A stretch of DNA of 45,047 nucleotides from NCBI GenBank assembly GCA_015055835.1, contig SVHJ01000009.1, forward strand, positions 1 through 45,047. Reading direction: 5' to 3'. This DNA comes from Clostridiales bacterium. GTDB taxonomy: Bacteria > Bacillota > Clostridia > Christensenellales > Borkfalkiaceae. Within the stretch, counting starts at the first letter, position 1. Each line of letters begins with the position of its first letter. The position numbers and the translations under genes were made by a program. This document shows, piece by piece, positions 26,424 to 34,601 of the stretch. Below the pieces are notes generated by a model. That model had not been told where the DNA came from. It searched no databases and saw only the letters and a list, made by a program, of their open reading frames with translations.

Positions 26424-26446
26424 TGCAAATAATAATTATTATCAAT
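26424..26446. promoter_or_regulatory. Candidate Fur/PerR-type operator upstream of perR
   Basis: A perfect 14-base palindrome, ATAATAATTATTAT (26429-26442), resembles the AT-rich inverted repeats bound by Fur-family regulators (PerR consensus TTATAATnATTATAA). It lies about 60 bases upstream of the perR -35 element, farther than usual for direct repression. AT-rich palindromes also arise by chance here. Confidence 0.45.
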
Positions 26447-26503
26447 AATATTAAAAAAAGTAGAGAAAATCTGAAAAAAAATTTAAAAAAATAAAAAAAG
26501 TAC

Positions 26504-26531
26504 TTGACAAGTGTTGTTTTTTATGTATAAT
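26504..26531 (+). promoter_or_regulatory. Strong promoter of perR-rubrerythrin
   Basis: Perfect TTGACA (26504-26509), 16-base spacer, perfect TATAAT (26526-26531). The following bases (TATAATAATAAC) partly resemble a PerR half-site overlapping the -10. An AGGAGG ribosome site follows before ATG 26565. Confidence 0.85.
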
Positions 26532-26564
26532 AATAACTGTAAAACAAAAAAGGAGGGCAAGGGA

Positions 26565-26954
26565 ATGATAAATTCTGAAACTATCAGAGTAAGATACTCT
26601 TATCAAAGAGAGATTATAAAAGACTATCTATTAAACACCAAAACTCACCCAACGATAGAAAATATTTATGATAACTTAAAAAAGCGCTATCCAGAGCTTA
26701 GCCTTGCCACCGTTTACAGAAATGTAAAATCTCTTTGTGATGAGGGGCTTGCTATAACCTTAAAGACAGGGGACAAAAAGGCACACTACGACGGTAACGT
26801 TGGTTATCACAACCATTTTATATGTACAAAGTGTGGTAAGATAATAGATTTATTTTGTGCTCAACCTAAAAATGAAGAGCTTGAAAAAATGAATTTATTA
26901 GTGGAAAGGGAAACGACAACCTATTACGGGTTGTGTGATAAATGTAAAAAATAA
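26565..26954 (+). CDS. perR: PerR-type peroxide-sensing Fur-family repressor
   Basis: Metal-dependent repressor that senses peroxide by metal-catalysed oxidation of its own histidines. An N-terminal winged helix (HPTIENIYDNL; LSLATVYRNV) is followed by the metal site: H28, D76, H82, H84 and D95 fit the PerR pattern, and Asp in KIID, where Fur proteins usually have Glu, favours PerR. Structural zinc is likely bound by C87-x-x-C90 and C124-x-x-C127. 129 residues from ATG 26565, chosen because AGGAGG precedes it and the longer upstream frame overlaps the promoter. It is followed after 42 bases by rubrerythrin, a classical target. Confidence 0.88.
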   Translation: MINSETIRVRYSYQREIIKDYLLNTKTHPTIENIYDNLKKRYPELSLATVYRNVKSLCDEGLAITLKTGDKKAHYDGNVGYHNHFICTKCGKIIDLFCAQPKNEELEKMNLLVERETTTYYGLCDKCKK

Positions 26955-26996
26955 AAAATAAAATATATAAGGCTAAAAGCCAAAAAGGAGAGAAAA

Positions 26997-27542
26997 ATGA
27001 AAAAGTTTATTTGTACAGTTTGCGGATACGTTCACGAAGGTAATGAAGCACCAGATTTCTGCCCACAATGCAGAGCGCCAAAATCAAAGTTTAAAGAACA
27101 AAGCGAAGGTTTAGAATGGGCTGCAGAACACGTTGTAGGCGTAGCAAAGGGTGTTGACCCTGAAATTATTGAAGGATTACGTATGAACTTTACGGGTGAA
27201 TGTACTGAAGTTGGTATGTACCTTGCAATGGCAAGAGTAGCTCATAGAGAAGGTTACCCAGAAATCGGTTTATATTACGAAAAGGCAGCTTGGGAAGAAG
27301 CTGAACACGCAGCAAAATTTGCTGAACTACTTGGTGAAGTTATTACTGATTCTACTAAAAAGAACTTAGAACTTCGTGTTGATGCTGAAAACGGTGCAAC
27401 TCAAGGTAAGTTTGACCTAGCTAAAAAGGCAAAAGAACTTAACCTAGACGCTATTCACGACACAGTACACGAAATGGCACGTGACGAAGCAAGACACGGC
27501 AAAGCATTCGAAGGTTTATTAAACAGATATTTCGGTAAATAA
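26997..27542 (+). CDS. Reverse rubrerythrin (N-terminal rubredoxin domain)
   Basis: Non-haem iron peroxidase that reduces hydrogen peroxide in anaerobes. The domain order is reversed: the rubredoxin-like iron site comes first (C6-x-x-C9 and C22-x-x-C25, in [10 protein letters not shown] and [13 protein letters not shown]). The ferritin-like diiron domain follows, with E-x-x-H pairs in [20 protein letters not shown] and [13 protein letters not shown]. 181 residues. Such reverse rubrerythrins are known from Clostridium as oxygen- and peroxide-induced proteins. A strong AAGGAGAG site precedes it. Probably co-transcribed with perR and repressed by it. Confidence 0.94.
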   Translation: MKKFICTVCGYVHEGNEAPDFCPQCRAPKSKFKEQSEGLEWAAEHVVGVAKGVDPEIIEGLRMNFTGECTEVGMYLAMARVAHREGYPEIGLYYEKAAWEEAEHAAKFAELLGEVITDSTKKNLELRVDAENGATQGKFDLAKKAKELNLDAIHDTVHEMARDEARHGKAFEGLLNRYFGK

Positions 27543-27584
27543 ACTTTTAACATTAAAAATTAAAAAAATAAAAAAGTGATTGCT

Positions 27585-27615
27585 AAAAGGGGCTATTAAA
27601 ATAGTCCCTTTTTTA
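27585..27615 (+). terminator. Intrinsic terminator after rubrerythrin
   Basis: AAAAGGGGCTAT (27585-27596) pairs with ATAGTCCCTTTT (27601-27612) with one G-T pair, followed by T. Confidence 0.85.
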
Positions 27616-27644
27616 TTGAAAAAATTTTCAAAATATGTTATAAA
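27616..27644 (+). promoter_or_regulatory. Promoter of the DUF4185 gene cluster
   Basis: TTGAAA (27616-27621), 17-base spacer, TATAAA (27639-27644). It directly abuts the terminator T-run. Confidence 0.6.
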
Positions 27645-27687
27645 ATATATATGCAAAAAATTAAAAGATTAGGAGTGCGTTATTAAA

Positions 27688-28959
27688 ATGGAAAATTTAG
27701 TAAAAAAGGTTACTGGCATTGAGTTTTTAACTGGGGAAAGAAATAAAAATGATGCTAGTAAAGTTGTTAGAGAAAATCTTATAAAGCCATACGTTTCAAA
27801 GAACTGGAAAAGACATGAAAAAGCTCTTGTAAAAGGTACTGACCTTGGCATTCCTTTTTATAATAGTAAAAATGATACAATGTATATTCTTTTTGGAGAT
27901 ACTTTTTCAGTAAACCGTCAACGTGGTAGCGTAATGGCTATAAGTAGAGATTACGATTTGAGTGATGGACTTACTTTTGATGGGTATTATAACAAAAACA
28001 ACGACGGTTATGCAGATGAACTTATAACCACCGTTTTGGATAAAACTTGGCAAACGGAAGACACAAAAATTCCACAAGGTGGAATTGAAATTGACGGTAA
28101 CGTTTATATTTTTTACGAAGCAATTAGGTGTTGGGCGCCTGTTGGCAGATGGTTTGTTAACTATCAAAACGTGCTAAAGTCAACGGATAATTGTAAAACT
28201 TTCGAAAAGGTTTATGATTTAACGTGGTTTCCAGAAACTAGTGGGGAATATTTTGAAATTGCTAAAAAATTTGCAGAACAAGATATGAATCTAAATGATA
28301 GTGGGGTAACTATAGATAATAAAGAAGATAGAAAAGCCCCTTATTTTGCACAAATGTATCCTGTTGACGGAATGGATGGATACGTTTATTTATTTGGTAG
28401 AAAAGCCGGTCGTCAACACGGAATAAAATCTGCAAGAGTAAAAAAGGAAAATATTGAAATTTTTACTGAATACGAATATTATTTAGGAAACGACAAATCT
28501 CAAAATCCTATTTGGGTTAAAGGATATGAGGGTTTAAAAGCGCTTGACAATGATGAGGTTGGTTTTGTTTTGGCGACTAATGAAGATGAACCTACTTCAA
28601 ATATGAGCGTTATGTTTAATAAATATTTGAACAAATGGATGTTAGTATATTTTAGACCAGAAAAGGTGGATGAAAATGGTAACAAAATTTATACGAACAG
28701 CGTAGGTTTTAGATTGTCAGACGTTCCTTACGGCAATTACGGCGAATATCACACTATTTTAACGGAAGAATTCTTTAAGGAAGGGGATCATTACGCCTTT
28801 ATGGAAGCAAAGTGGAATTATGACAAACCTGCATCTCCTTTTTACGGGGCATTCGTACACGAAAAATATACGGAAGAAAACGGCAAAACGTTCTACCTTA
28901 TTTTATCTTTAGCAGGTGCAATTTATAACTCAATTTTATTAAAAGTTGAGCTTGAATAA
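27688..28959 (+). CDS. DUF4185-type predicted beta-propeller glycosidase-like protein, cytoplasmic
   Basis: The 423-residue product resembles DUF4185: TDLGIPFYNSKNDTMYILFGDTFSVN, then MAISRDYDLSDGL, IPQGGIEIDGNVYIFYEA and repeated short beta-strand blades ending in Trp/Tyr-rich motifs. Related DUF4185 proteins include D-arabinan-cleaving enzymes (GH183), but the substrate here cannot be read from sequence. No signal peptide is present, unlike secreted family members, so it should act in the cytoplasm. An AGGAG site lies 12 bases before the ATG. It is followed after 10 bases by an ADP-ribosylglycohydrolase gene, suggesting co-transcription. Confidence 0.72.
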   Translation: MENLVKKVTGIEFLTGERNKNDASKVVRENLIKPYVSKNWKRHEKALVKGTDLGIPFYNSKNDTMYILFGDTFSVNRQRGSVMAISRDYDLSDGLTFDGYYNKNNDGYADELITTVLDKTWQTEDTKIPQGGIEIDGNVYIFYEAIRCWAPVGRWFVNYQNVLKSTDNCKTFEKVYDLTWFPETSGEYFEIAKKFAEQDMNLNDSGVTIDNKEDRKAPYFAQMYPVDGMDGYVYLFGRKAGRQHGIKSARVKKENIEIFTEYEYYLGNDKSQNPIWVKGYEGLKALDNDEVGFVLATNEDEPTSNMSVMFNKYLNKWMLVYFRPEKVDENGNKIYTNSVGFRLSDVPYGNYGEYHTILTEEFFKEGDHYAFMEAKWNYDKPASPFYGAFVHEKYTEENGKTFYLILSLAGAIYNSILLKVELE

Positions 28960-28969
28960 TTATAAAAGT

Positions 28970-29899
28970 ATGGAAAATTTATTTGAAAAAGCAAAAGCCG
29001 TTATTTTAGGACACGCAGTTGCTGACGCGCTTGGCGTACCCGTTGAGTTTTGTAGTAGGGAAGAGTTAGATGTTAACCCCGTTACTTCAATGCGTGAATA
29101 CGGTACTTATAATATGCCAAAAGGTAGTTGGTCGGACGACACAAGTATGTCCCTTTGCGCTTTAGAAGTTATGGATAAAAAACTAAATTTTCATAACGTA
29201 ATGCTAAACTTTTGCAAGTGGTATTATAAAGGAGAATTTACCCCAACGGGCAAAACTTTTGACGTAGGCAGAACTTCAGCTACAGCGATAGAACGCTATT
29301 ATTTAGAACCTAATAGAGAAGTCTTTGGCGTAAATAGTGAACGTGCAAACGGCAACGGTGCGCTTATGAGAATACACCCGTTTTCATTATACGCTTATAA
29401 AAGTAATTTATCACTTTCAGGAAAGTTAGAAGTAATTGAAATTGCAACAACCCTAACGCACGCGCATAAACGTTCAATTCTAGCGTCAAAAATATACTCT
29501 TTTGTGTTATGGGAATTGCTAAATAATCCTTCAAAAGAAAGTGTAAAAATAGGTTTAGTAAAGGCGAAAAATCACCTAAAAAATCAACCGGAACTAGTTC
29601 ATTATAACGCCATTTTTGAACCTGATTTACTAAATACTAAAAGGGAAGAAATAAAAAGCACGGGCTACGTGGTAGATAGTTTAATTGCAAGTTTATGGTG
29701 TTTATTAACGACTGATAGTTATAAAGATTGCGTGTTAAAAGCAGTAAACTTGGGGGACGACACGGACACTATTGGTGCAATAGCAGGTGGACTTGCCGGT
29801 GGGTTATACGGACTTAAAAGTATACCAAAAGAGTGGCTAGATAGCCTATTAAAAAAAGATTATATAGAAAGTTTAATAGAAAAAGCGTTTAGTTTTTAG
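28970..29899 (+). CDS. ADP-ribosylglycohydrolase family protein (DraG/ARH type)
   Basis: Predicted dimetal-dependent hydrolase that removes ADP-ribose from proteins or nucleic acids. Motifs are GHAVADALGVPVEF at the N-terminus, GSWSDDTSMSL (first metal site), NGNGALMRIHP, THAHKRSILAS, and LGDDTDTIGAIAGGLAGGLYG (second metal site). I chose ATG 28970 (309 residues); a TTG at 28946 would add 8 residues overlapping the previous gene. No clear ribosome site is visible, so coupling to the DUF4185 gene is likely. No ADP-ribosyltransferase is seen nearby, so the substrate is unknown. Confidence 0.9.
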   Translation: MENLFEKAKAVILGHAVADALGVPVEFCSREELDVNPVTSMREYGTYNMPKGSWSDDTSMSLCALEVMDKKLNFHNVMLNFCKWYYKGEFTPTGKTFDVGRTSATAIERYYLEPNREVFGVNSERANGNGALMRIHPFSLYAYKSNLSLSGKLEVIEIATTLTHAHKRSILASKIYSFVLWELLNNPSKESVKIGLVKAKNHLKNQPELVHYNAIFEPDLLNTKREEIKSTGYVVDSLIASLWCLLTTDSYKDCVLKAVNLGDDTDTIGAIAGGLAGGLYGLKSIPKEWLDSLLKKDYIESLIEKAFSF

Positions 29900-29908
29900 G
29901 AGAGAAGA

Positions 29909-30346
29909 ATGAAAGCAGTAATACAAATTGTAAACAATGCAAATTTAACGGTAGATAATAAACTTATAAGTGAAATAGGGTATGGTTACGTAATTTATTT
30001 AGGAGTAAAAAAGGGCGATACGAAAGAAAATGCCGACTATTTTATTAAAAAGATAACAAACCTAAGAATTTTTGAAGATGACCAAGGTAAGACAAATCTT
30101 TCAATAAAAGACGTTAACGGGGAAATACTTTTGGTTTCACAATTTACTCTACTAGCAAATACTTCACACGGCAACCGTCCTGATTTTTTAGATGCTGAAC
30201 TACCAAAAGAGGCAAATGAATTATACGAATATGTAAAAGAGGGGTTAGTATCTAACGGCATACCTGTTAAAACGGGCGTTTTTGGAGCAGATATGACTAT
30301 AACCCAACAAAATAAAGGACCTTTTACAATAGTTATGGAAAAGTAA
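29909..30346 (+). CDS. dtd: D-aminoacyl-tRNA deacylase
   Basis: Recycles tRNAs mischarged with D-amino acids or glycine. The 145-residue product has the conserved VSQFTLLAN segment and GVFGADMTITQQNKGPFT, including the Gly-cisPro motif (GP) that enforces chirality. The SQFTL block is followed by NTSHGNRPDF, matching the family GxRPxF. It is preceded by AGGAGAG and lies 9 bases after the ADP-ribosylglycohydrolase gene, apparently the third gene of that run. A bidirectional terminator follows. Confidence 0.95.
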   Translation: MKAVIQIVNNANLTVDNKLISEIGYGYVIYLGVKKGDTKENADYFIKKITNLRIFEDDQGKTNLSIKDVNGEILLVSQFTLLANTSHGNRPDFLDAELPKEANELYEYVKEGLVSNGIPVKTGVFGADMTITQQNKGPFTIVMEK

Positions 30347-30375
30347 GATACAAAAAGTTAAAAGATATAAAAAAG

Positions 30376-30405
30376 AAAAAGTTCGAAAAATTTTCGAACT
30401 TTTTT
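30376..30405. terminator. Bidirectional terminator between dtd and the TSCPD gene
   Basis: AAAAAGTTCGAAAA (30376-30389) is the inverted repeat of TTTTCGAACTTTTT (30391-30405 region) with a minimal loop. It is flanked by A and T runs suited to both convergent transcripts. Confidence 0.88.
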
Positions 30406-30410
30406 GTTTA

Positions 30411-30668
30411 TTATTTGATACCGTTTTTTTCTTTATATCCAATTAGCGCTCTTGCAAGTTGGTCCCCGCAAGAAGTGTTTCCTCTACACTTTATACCGGA
30501 TAAAAGCGAAACAACTTCATCAATAGGTTTTCCTTCGACAAGTTTAGCAATAGCTTGTAAATTACCACTACAACCACCGATAAACTTTACGTTAGTAAGT
30601 TTAAGGTCATCTGTTACGTCGAAAAGAATTTGTTTAGAACAAGTACCGTTAGTATGATAAGAATTCAT
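30411..30668 (-). CDS. TSCPD-domain small protein (TIGR03905 type)
   Basis: 85-residue protein resembling the TIGR03905 TSCPD family common in Clostridia. The visible pattern is TNGTCSKQI, FIGGCSGNLQAIAKLVEG, and GIKCRGNTSCGDQLARAL, with the Cys positions spaced for metal binding. The domain also occurs at the end of some vitamin-B12-dependent ribonucleotide reductases; function alone is unproven. AGGAGG lies 8-9 bases upstream of the start. It is the second gene after DUF4364 on this strand. Confidence 0.88.
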   Translation of the reverse strand: MNSYHTNGTCSKQILFDVTDDLKLTNVKFIGGCSGNLQAIAKLVEGKPIDEVVSLLSGIKCRGNTSCGDQLARALIGYKEKNGIK

Positions 30669-30683
30669 AAGTAAAGCCTCCTA

Positions 30684-31208
30684 TTAATCAACTAAATTAT
30701 CATAAAACAATGTATAAATGTTTGCCGCCTTATCTTCCCACTTTTTATAAATATCTTTAGCAATTTGTCTATTTGGAACAACAAGCTTTAGTTCTAAAAT
30801 CGGTTGAATAGGTTCAATAATTTTAAGATAAACGGTGTAAGTACCGTCTTTATTCATAAAATAATCGGCAACGCATTCTTGCTTTTTTCTGTATTTTGCA
30901 CGGTTTTGTTTAATAAAAAGGGAAATAGCCTCTCTAGTACTAGCAGGGATTTTAACAAAAAAGTTTGCAAGGCAAACCCTACCATCTGGAGTAATAGTGT
31001 ACATAGGTTCGTCTGAAGTACTAACGTTGTAGATAAAGTTGTGTTCTAAAAGTTGGTTTAATATAGGCTGACAGTCCATATAAGCAATCCAGTTATTAGA
31101 TGAACAACACATATCTAAAATAGTGTTTTCTGAAAGTGGAACTTCCATCTTATCAAAAACGAACAACAGTATTAATTTGTTGAGAGAAGAATCTCCTTTA
31201 ACTTGCAT
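30684..31208 (-). CDS. DUF4364-family winged-helix-like protein
   Basis: The 174-residue product matches the DUF4364 pattern typical of Clostridia: NKLILLFVFDKMEVPLSENTI, QPILNQLLEHNFI, YTITPDGRVCLANF and an EPIQPILELKLVVPN segment. The N-terminal half looks like a PadR-type winged helix, so a transcriptional regulator is plausible but unproven. It has an extended -10 promoter on the minus strand and is followed after 15 bases by the TSCPD gene. Confidence 0.85.
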   Translation of the reverse strand: MQVKGDSSLNKLILLFVFDKMEVPLSENTILDMCCSSNNWIAYMDCQPILNQLLEHNFIYNVSTSDEPMYTITPDGRVCLANFFVKIPASTREAISLFIKQNRAKYRKKQECVADYFMNKDGTYTVYLKIIEPIQPILELKLVVPNRQIAKDIYKKWEDKAANIYTLFYDNLVD

Positions 31209-31236
31209 AATACAAAAAACCTCTAATTTAAAAAAT

Positions 31237-31264
31237 ATTATACCATATTTTTTTATTTTGTAAA
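31237..31264 (-). promoter_or_regulatory. Promoter of DUF4364-TSCPD
   Basis: Minus strand: TTTACA (31264-31259), 16-base spacer ending TGG (extended -10), TATAAT (31242-31237). Confidence 0.7.
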
Positions 31265-31285
31265 GATATTTAGTTAAAAAAATGC

Positions 31286-31314
31286 TTTATTTCAGTTAAT
31301 CTTTGTGATACAAT
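31286..31314 (+). promoter_or_regulatory. Promoter of the hypothetical-Nudix-typA operon
   Basis: Weak TTTATT (31286-31291), 17 bases, TACAAT (31309-31314). The leader carries a small hairpin, AGAGA (31321-31325) with TCTCT (31334-31338), ahead of an AAGGGG ribosome site. Confidence 0.5.
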
Positions 31315-31360
31315 ATATAAAGAGATAGTTTGGTCTCTTAAAACTTAAGGGGTATTTTTT

Positions 31361-32113
31361 ATGAAACAAACGGAAGAATTAGAATTATTTTTAAATAAAG
31401 CAGACGACTTAATACAAAGTAAATACGTTTTAGCTGATATAAAACTTATCAACCTATTAAAGGTAATTGCAAGTTCAGAAACAATTTTAAAAATAATCAA
31501 AAATTCGCTTGATAATTTTGATTATCAAAGAGAAAAGGCAAAAATTTTAAGACCATCTTCATTTATGGGTGAAGATAAAGGGGAAGTTTTTTTACCAGAA
31601 GATTTGAAAACGGTAATAGCCTTTGTTTTTAATCTTTTAATGGAAATTGATAATAAAACGATAGACCTAAGTAGTTTTATACAAAAATACTTTTTTGAAA
31701 GTGGCAGTTATTATGAAAGTTACAGTGCTTTTATGACGAAAATGGTACTACCTTTTAAGATGTCAATTAAGTTTATAATGGAAGGCATAATAAGTGGGAA
31801 ATTAGAAACTCCTTTTGAAGAAAAGAAAGAAAGTTTTGAAACAGAAAAGGAGACGGAATTTTCTAACTATAAAGAAGAAATAAAGTTTTTACTTGAAAAA
31901 GACTTAATTAAACTTGAAGAAAAGCGACTAGGTAAAATAGATAAAGAAGAGGTTAAAACGGTAGTTGAAGCGTTTATGGCAAGTTTAGAACTTGATATAG
32001 AGGGCATAAAATATGCTTATTACGCTTATAAATACACTTCACTTTACTATGATAAATTAGGTTTTAACTATAAAAAAATAACTAAAATATTAAAAAGAGA
32101 AGAACTTATTTAA
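31361..32113 (+). CDS. Conserved-looking helical protein of unknown function
   Basis: Not recognised. The 250-residue product is soluble and mostly helical, rich in Glu and Lys. Features are an N-terminal helix (KQTEELELFLNKADDLI), a central FYESYSAFMTKMVLPFKM-like aromatic stretch, an acidic linker around 155-170, and a Tyr-rich C-terminal helix (YAYYAYKYTSLYYDKLGF). There is no signal peptide or known motif. Its stop shares a base with the Nudix ATG (TAATG), so its translation is tied to that gene and to typA. Codon use resembles its neighbours. Confidence 0.75.
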   Translation: MKQTEELELFLNKADDLIQSKYVLADIKLINLLKVIASSETILKIIKNSLDNFDYQREKAKILRPSSFMGEDKGEVFLPEDLKTVIAFVFNLLMEIDNKTIDLSSFIQKYFFESGSYYESYSAFMTKMVLPFKMSIKFIMEGIISGKLETPFEEKKESFETEKETEFSNYKEEIKFLLEKDLIKLEEKRLGKIDKEEVKTVVEAFMASLELDIEGIKYAYYAYKYTSLYYDKLGFNYKKITKILKREELI

Positions 32114-32667
32114 TGAAACTAAAAGAAAGTAAAAAAGATGGTAAATATTACTTTAACGGAAAGGTTTTTAACGTAAAAGTTGATGACGTTATTTTGCCTG
32201 ACGGTGCTTTAAGCAAAAGGGAAATTGTAGAGCACGACGGGGGCGCTACGGCCTTGGTGGTAAAAAATGGTAAAATACTTTTTGTTAAACAATTTCGTTA
32301 CGCCTTTAATAAGGTTGTTATGGAACTGCCTGCAGGTAAATTAAATAAAGGGGAAAAACCACTTGATACTGCTATTAGAGAGTTAAAGGAAGAGTGTGGG
32401 ATAATACCTATAAAGATAGAAAAACTTTTTGAAATTTATCCAACGCCAGGCTACACTACGGAAAAAATTTTTATATACGAAGTAAAAGAATTTAAGCGTT
32501 CTAAAAAAGCCCTTGATGAAGGGGAGTTTTTGAACGTTTGTTGGATAAAGGAAGAAAAGGTAAGAGAATATTTAAAAAATGGTAAAATAAAAGACGGCAA
32601 AACGGTAATAGCATTATTAAACTATTTTTTAACAAAAACTGAAAAGATTGACGGAGAAAATATTTAA
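32113..32667 (+). CDS. Nudix hydrolase, ADP-ribose pyrophosphatase type
   Basis: Hydrolyses nucleoside diphosphate derivatives, probably ADP-ribose. A perfect Nudix box is present at residues 75-97 (G-x5-E-x7-R-E-L-K-E-E-C-G-I), preceded by the ELPAGK segment typical of ADP-ribose pyrophosphatases and followed by YPTPGYTTEKIFIY. 184 residues. Both ends overlap neighbours by one base (TAATG on each side), so translation is coupled with the upstream unknown gene and downstream typA. It could degrade ADP-ribose released by the ARH-type hydrolase at 28970; that is inference. Confidence 0.92.
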   Translation: MKLKESKKDGKYYFNGKVFNVKVDDVILPDGALSKREIVEHDGGATALVVKNGKILFVKQFRYAFNKVVMELPAGKLNKGEKPLDTAIRELKEECGIIPIKIEKLFEIYPTPGYTTEKIFIYEVKEFKRSKKALDEGEFLNVCWIKEEKVREYLKNGKIKDGKTVIALLNYFLTKTEKIDGENI

Positions 32668-34490
32668 TGAAAAGAGAAGACGTAAGAAACGTTGCCATAA
32701 TAGCGCACGTTGACCACGGTAAAACGACTTTGGTTAACGAAATGCTAAAGCAAGGTGGCATATTTAGAGACAATCAACAAGTAGTAGATAGAGTAATGGA
32801 CAGTGGCGACCTTGAAAGAGAAAGGGGCATAACTATTTTAGCAAAAAACACTTCTGCTTTTTACAAAAATACAAAAATCAATATAGTTGATACGCCAGGC
32901 CACGCAGACTTTGGTGGAGAAGTAGAAAGAGTACTTAAAATGGTAAACGGCGTACTAGTTTTAGTAGATGCGTGTGAAGGACCTATGCCACAAACTCGTT
33001 TTGTTATGCAAAAAGCGCTTGAACTTGGACATAAACTAATTATAGTAGTAAACAAAATTGACCGTCCTGACGCAAGATTATATGAAGTTCAAGATGAAAT
33101 TTTAGAACTACTTTTCGACCTAAACGCAAACGACGACCAAATTGAAAGCCCAATAGTGTTTTGTTCAGGAAGAAACGGTACAGCCACAACTGATTTAGAG
33201 GTTGAAGGAAAGGACCTAACACCACTTTTTGACGCAATTATAAACCACTTTGATGGACAAGAAGTTGATGAAAAGGGCGATTTACAAATACTTGTATCTT
33301 CAATCGATTATAACGACTACGTAGGTAGAATAGGTATAGGTAGAATTGAACGTGGTGAAGTTAGCGTAAATCAAGACGTATCAATTTGTAATTATAATAT
33401 AGAAAACAAAACTACTAACGGAAGAATAGTAAGTTTATATCAAATAGAGGGTTTGAACAGAGTTCCAGTTGAAAAGGCTATTGCAGGGGATATAATTTGT
33501 TTTAGTGGACTTGAAAATATTTCTATAGGGGACACTGTTTGTCCACTTAATAAAACTGAACCAGTACCTTTTGTTAAAATTTCAGAACCAACGGTAGAAA
33601 TGACCTTTTCAGTAAACGACTCTCCTTTTGCTGGTAAAGAAGGTAAGTTTGTAACTACAAGACATTTAAGGGACCGTCTATTTAAAGAAATGCTAAAAGA
33701 CGTATCTTTAAAGGTAGAAGAAACTTCTTCAGCAGACTCATACAGGGTATGTGGCAGGGGTGAAATGCACCTTTCAATTTTGATTGAAAATATGCGTAGA
33801 GCAGGTTACGAATTCCAAGTAGGCGCACCAAAAGTTTTATATAAAGAAATTGACGGTGTAAAATACGAACCTATTGAAAAGTTAGTGGTTGACGTACCGG
33901 AAGATAGAACGGGTAGCGTTTTCTCAAGCATGGGCGAAAGAAAGGGCGAACTTATTCAAATGGAAAATATCGGTAGCAGAATAAGATTAGAATTTGCCGT
34001 ACCTGAAAGAGGTCTTTTTGGTTATAAAAGTCAATTTTTAACAGAAACAAGAGGTGAAGGCGTATTTAACACAATGTTCCTTAGTTACGAACCTTACCGT
34101 GGTGACATTGAAAGAAGAAAAACAGGTTCTTTAGTAGCATTTGAAACGGGCGAAGCCGTAACTTACGGTTTGTTTAACGCACAAGGCCGTGGTCAACTAT
34201 TTATCACCCCAGGAGAAGCCGTATATGAAGGTATGGTAGTCGGTGTATCTCCAAAAGAAGGGGACATAAGCGTAAACGTATGTAAGAAAAAGCACCAAAC
34301 TAATATGCGTGCATCAGGTAGTGATGAAGCTCTTCGTCTAGAAACGCCAAGACTAATGAGCCTTGAAGAAGCTATGGAATTTATGGCAGACGACGAACTT
34401 TTAGAGGTAACGCCAAAAAATATAAGAATAAGAAAAAAGACTTTAGACACAGAAACAAGACTAAAGAGAAAGGCAAAAGGCTTAGAATAA
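32667..34490 (+). CDS. typA: Ribosome-associated GTPase TypA/BipA
   Basis: Translational GTPase that helps 50S assembly, particularly under stress. G motifs are AHVDHGKTT (G1), RGITILAKN (G2), [13 protein letters not shown] (G3) and NKIDRPDA (G4). EF-G-like domains follow, with [28 protein letters not shown] sequence near residue 365 and the C-terminal TypA-specific domain ([16 protein letters not shown]). 607 residues, normal. The ATG overlaps the Nudix stop. A terminator follows. Confidence 0.98.
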   Translation: MKREDVRNVAIIAHVDHGKTTLVNEMLKQGGIFRDNQQVVDRVMDSGDLERERGITILAKNTSAFYKNTKINIVDTPGHADFGGEVERVLKMVNGVLVLVDACEGPMPQTRFVMQKALELGHKLIIVVNKIDRPDARLYEVQDEILELLFDLNANDDQIESPIVFCSGRNGTATTDLEVEGKDLTPLFDAIINHFDGQEVDEKGDLQILVSSIDYNDYVGRIGIGRIERGEVSVNQDVSICNYNIENKTTNGRIVSLYQIEGLNRVPVEKAIAGDIICFSGLENISIGDTVCPLNKTEPVPFVKISEPTVEMTFSVNDSPFAGKEGKFVTTRHLRDRLFKEMLKDVSLKVEETSSADSYRVCGRGEMHLSILIENMRRAGYEFQVGAPKVLYKEIDGVKYEPIEKLVVDVPEDRTGSVFSSMGERKGELIQMENIGSRIRLEFAVPERGLFGYKSQFLTETRGEGVFNTMFLSYEPYRGDIERRKTGSLVAFETGEAVTYGLFNAQGRGQLFITPGEAVYEGMVVGVSPKEGDISVNVCKKKHQTNMRASGSDEALRLETPRLMSLEEAMEFMADDELLEVTPKNIRIRKKTLDTETRLKRKAKGLE

Positions 34491-34502
34491 TAAAAAAATA
34501 GT

Positions 34503-34532
34503 AAAAGGCAGGTTTTTTATCTGCCTTTTTTT
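34503..34532 (+). terminator. Intrinsic terminator after typA
   Basis: AAAAGGCAG (34503-34511) pairs with CTGCCTTTT (34521-34529) around a 9-base loop, followed by T. Confidence 0.9.
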
Positions 34533-34541
34533 GTAATTTTA

Positions 34542-34570
34542 TTGAAAACTTTTTATTTTTGTGATAAAAT
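34542..34570 (+). promoter_or_regulatory. Promoter of putP
   Basis: TTGAAA (34542-34547), 17-base spacer, TAAAAT (34565-34570). Confidence 0.65.
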
Positions 34571-34601
34571 AAATAAGTATTTTTAATTTTGGAGAGATGA
34601 T

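Noticed and set aside
26511..26564. 18-codon N-terminal extension of PerR
   Set aside because: It would start within 7 bases of the -35 element and span the -10; the AGGAGG site points to ATG 26565.
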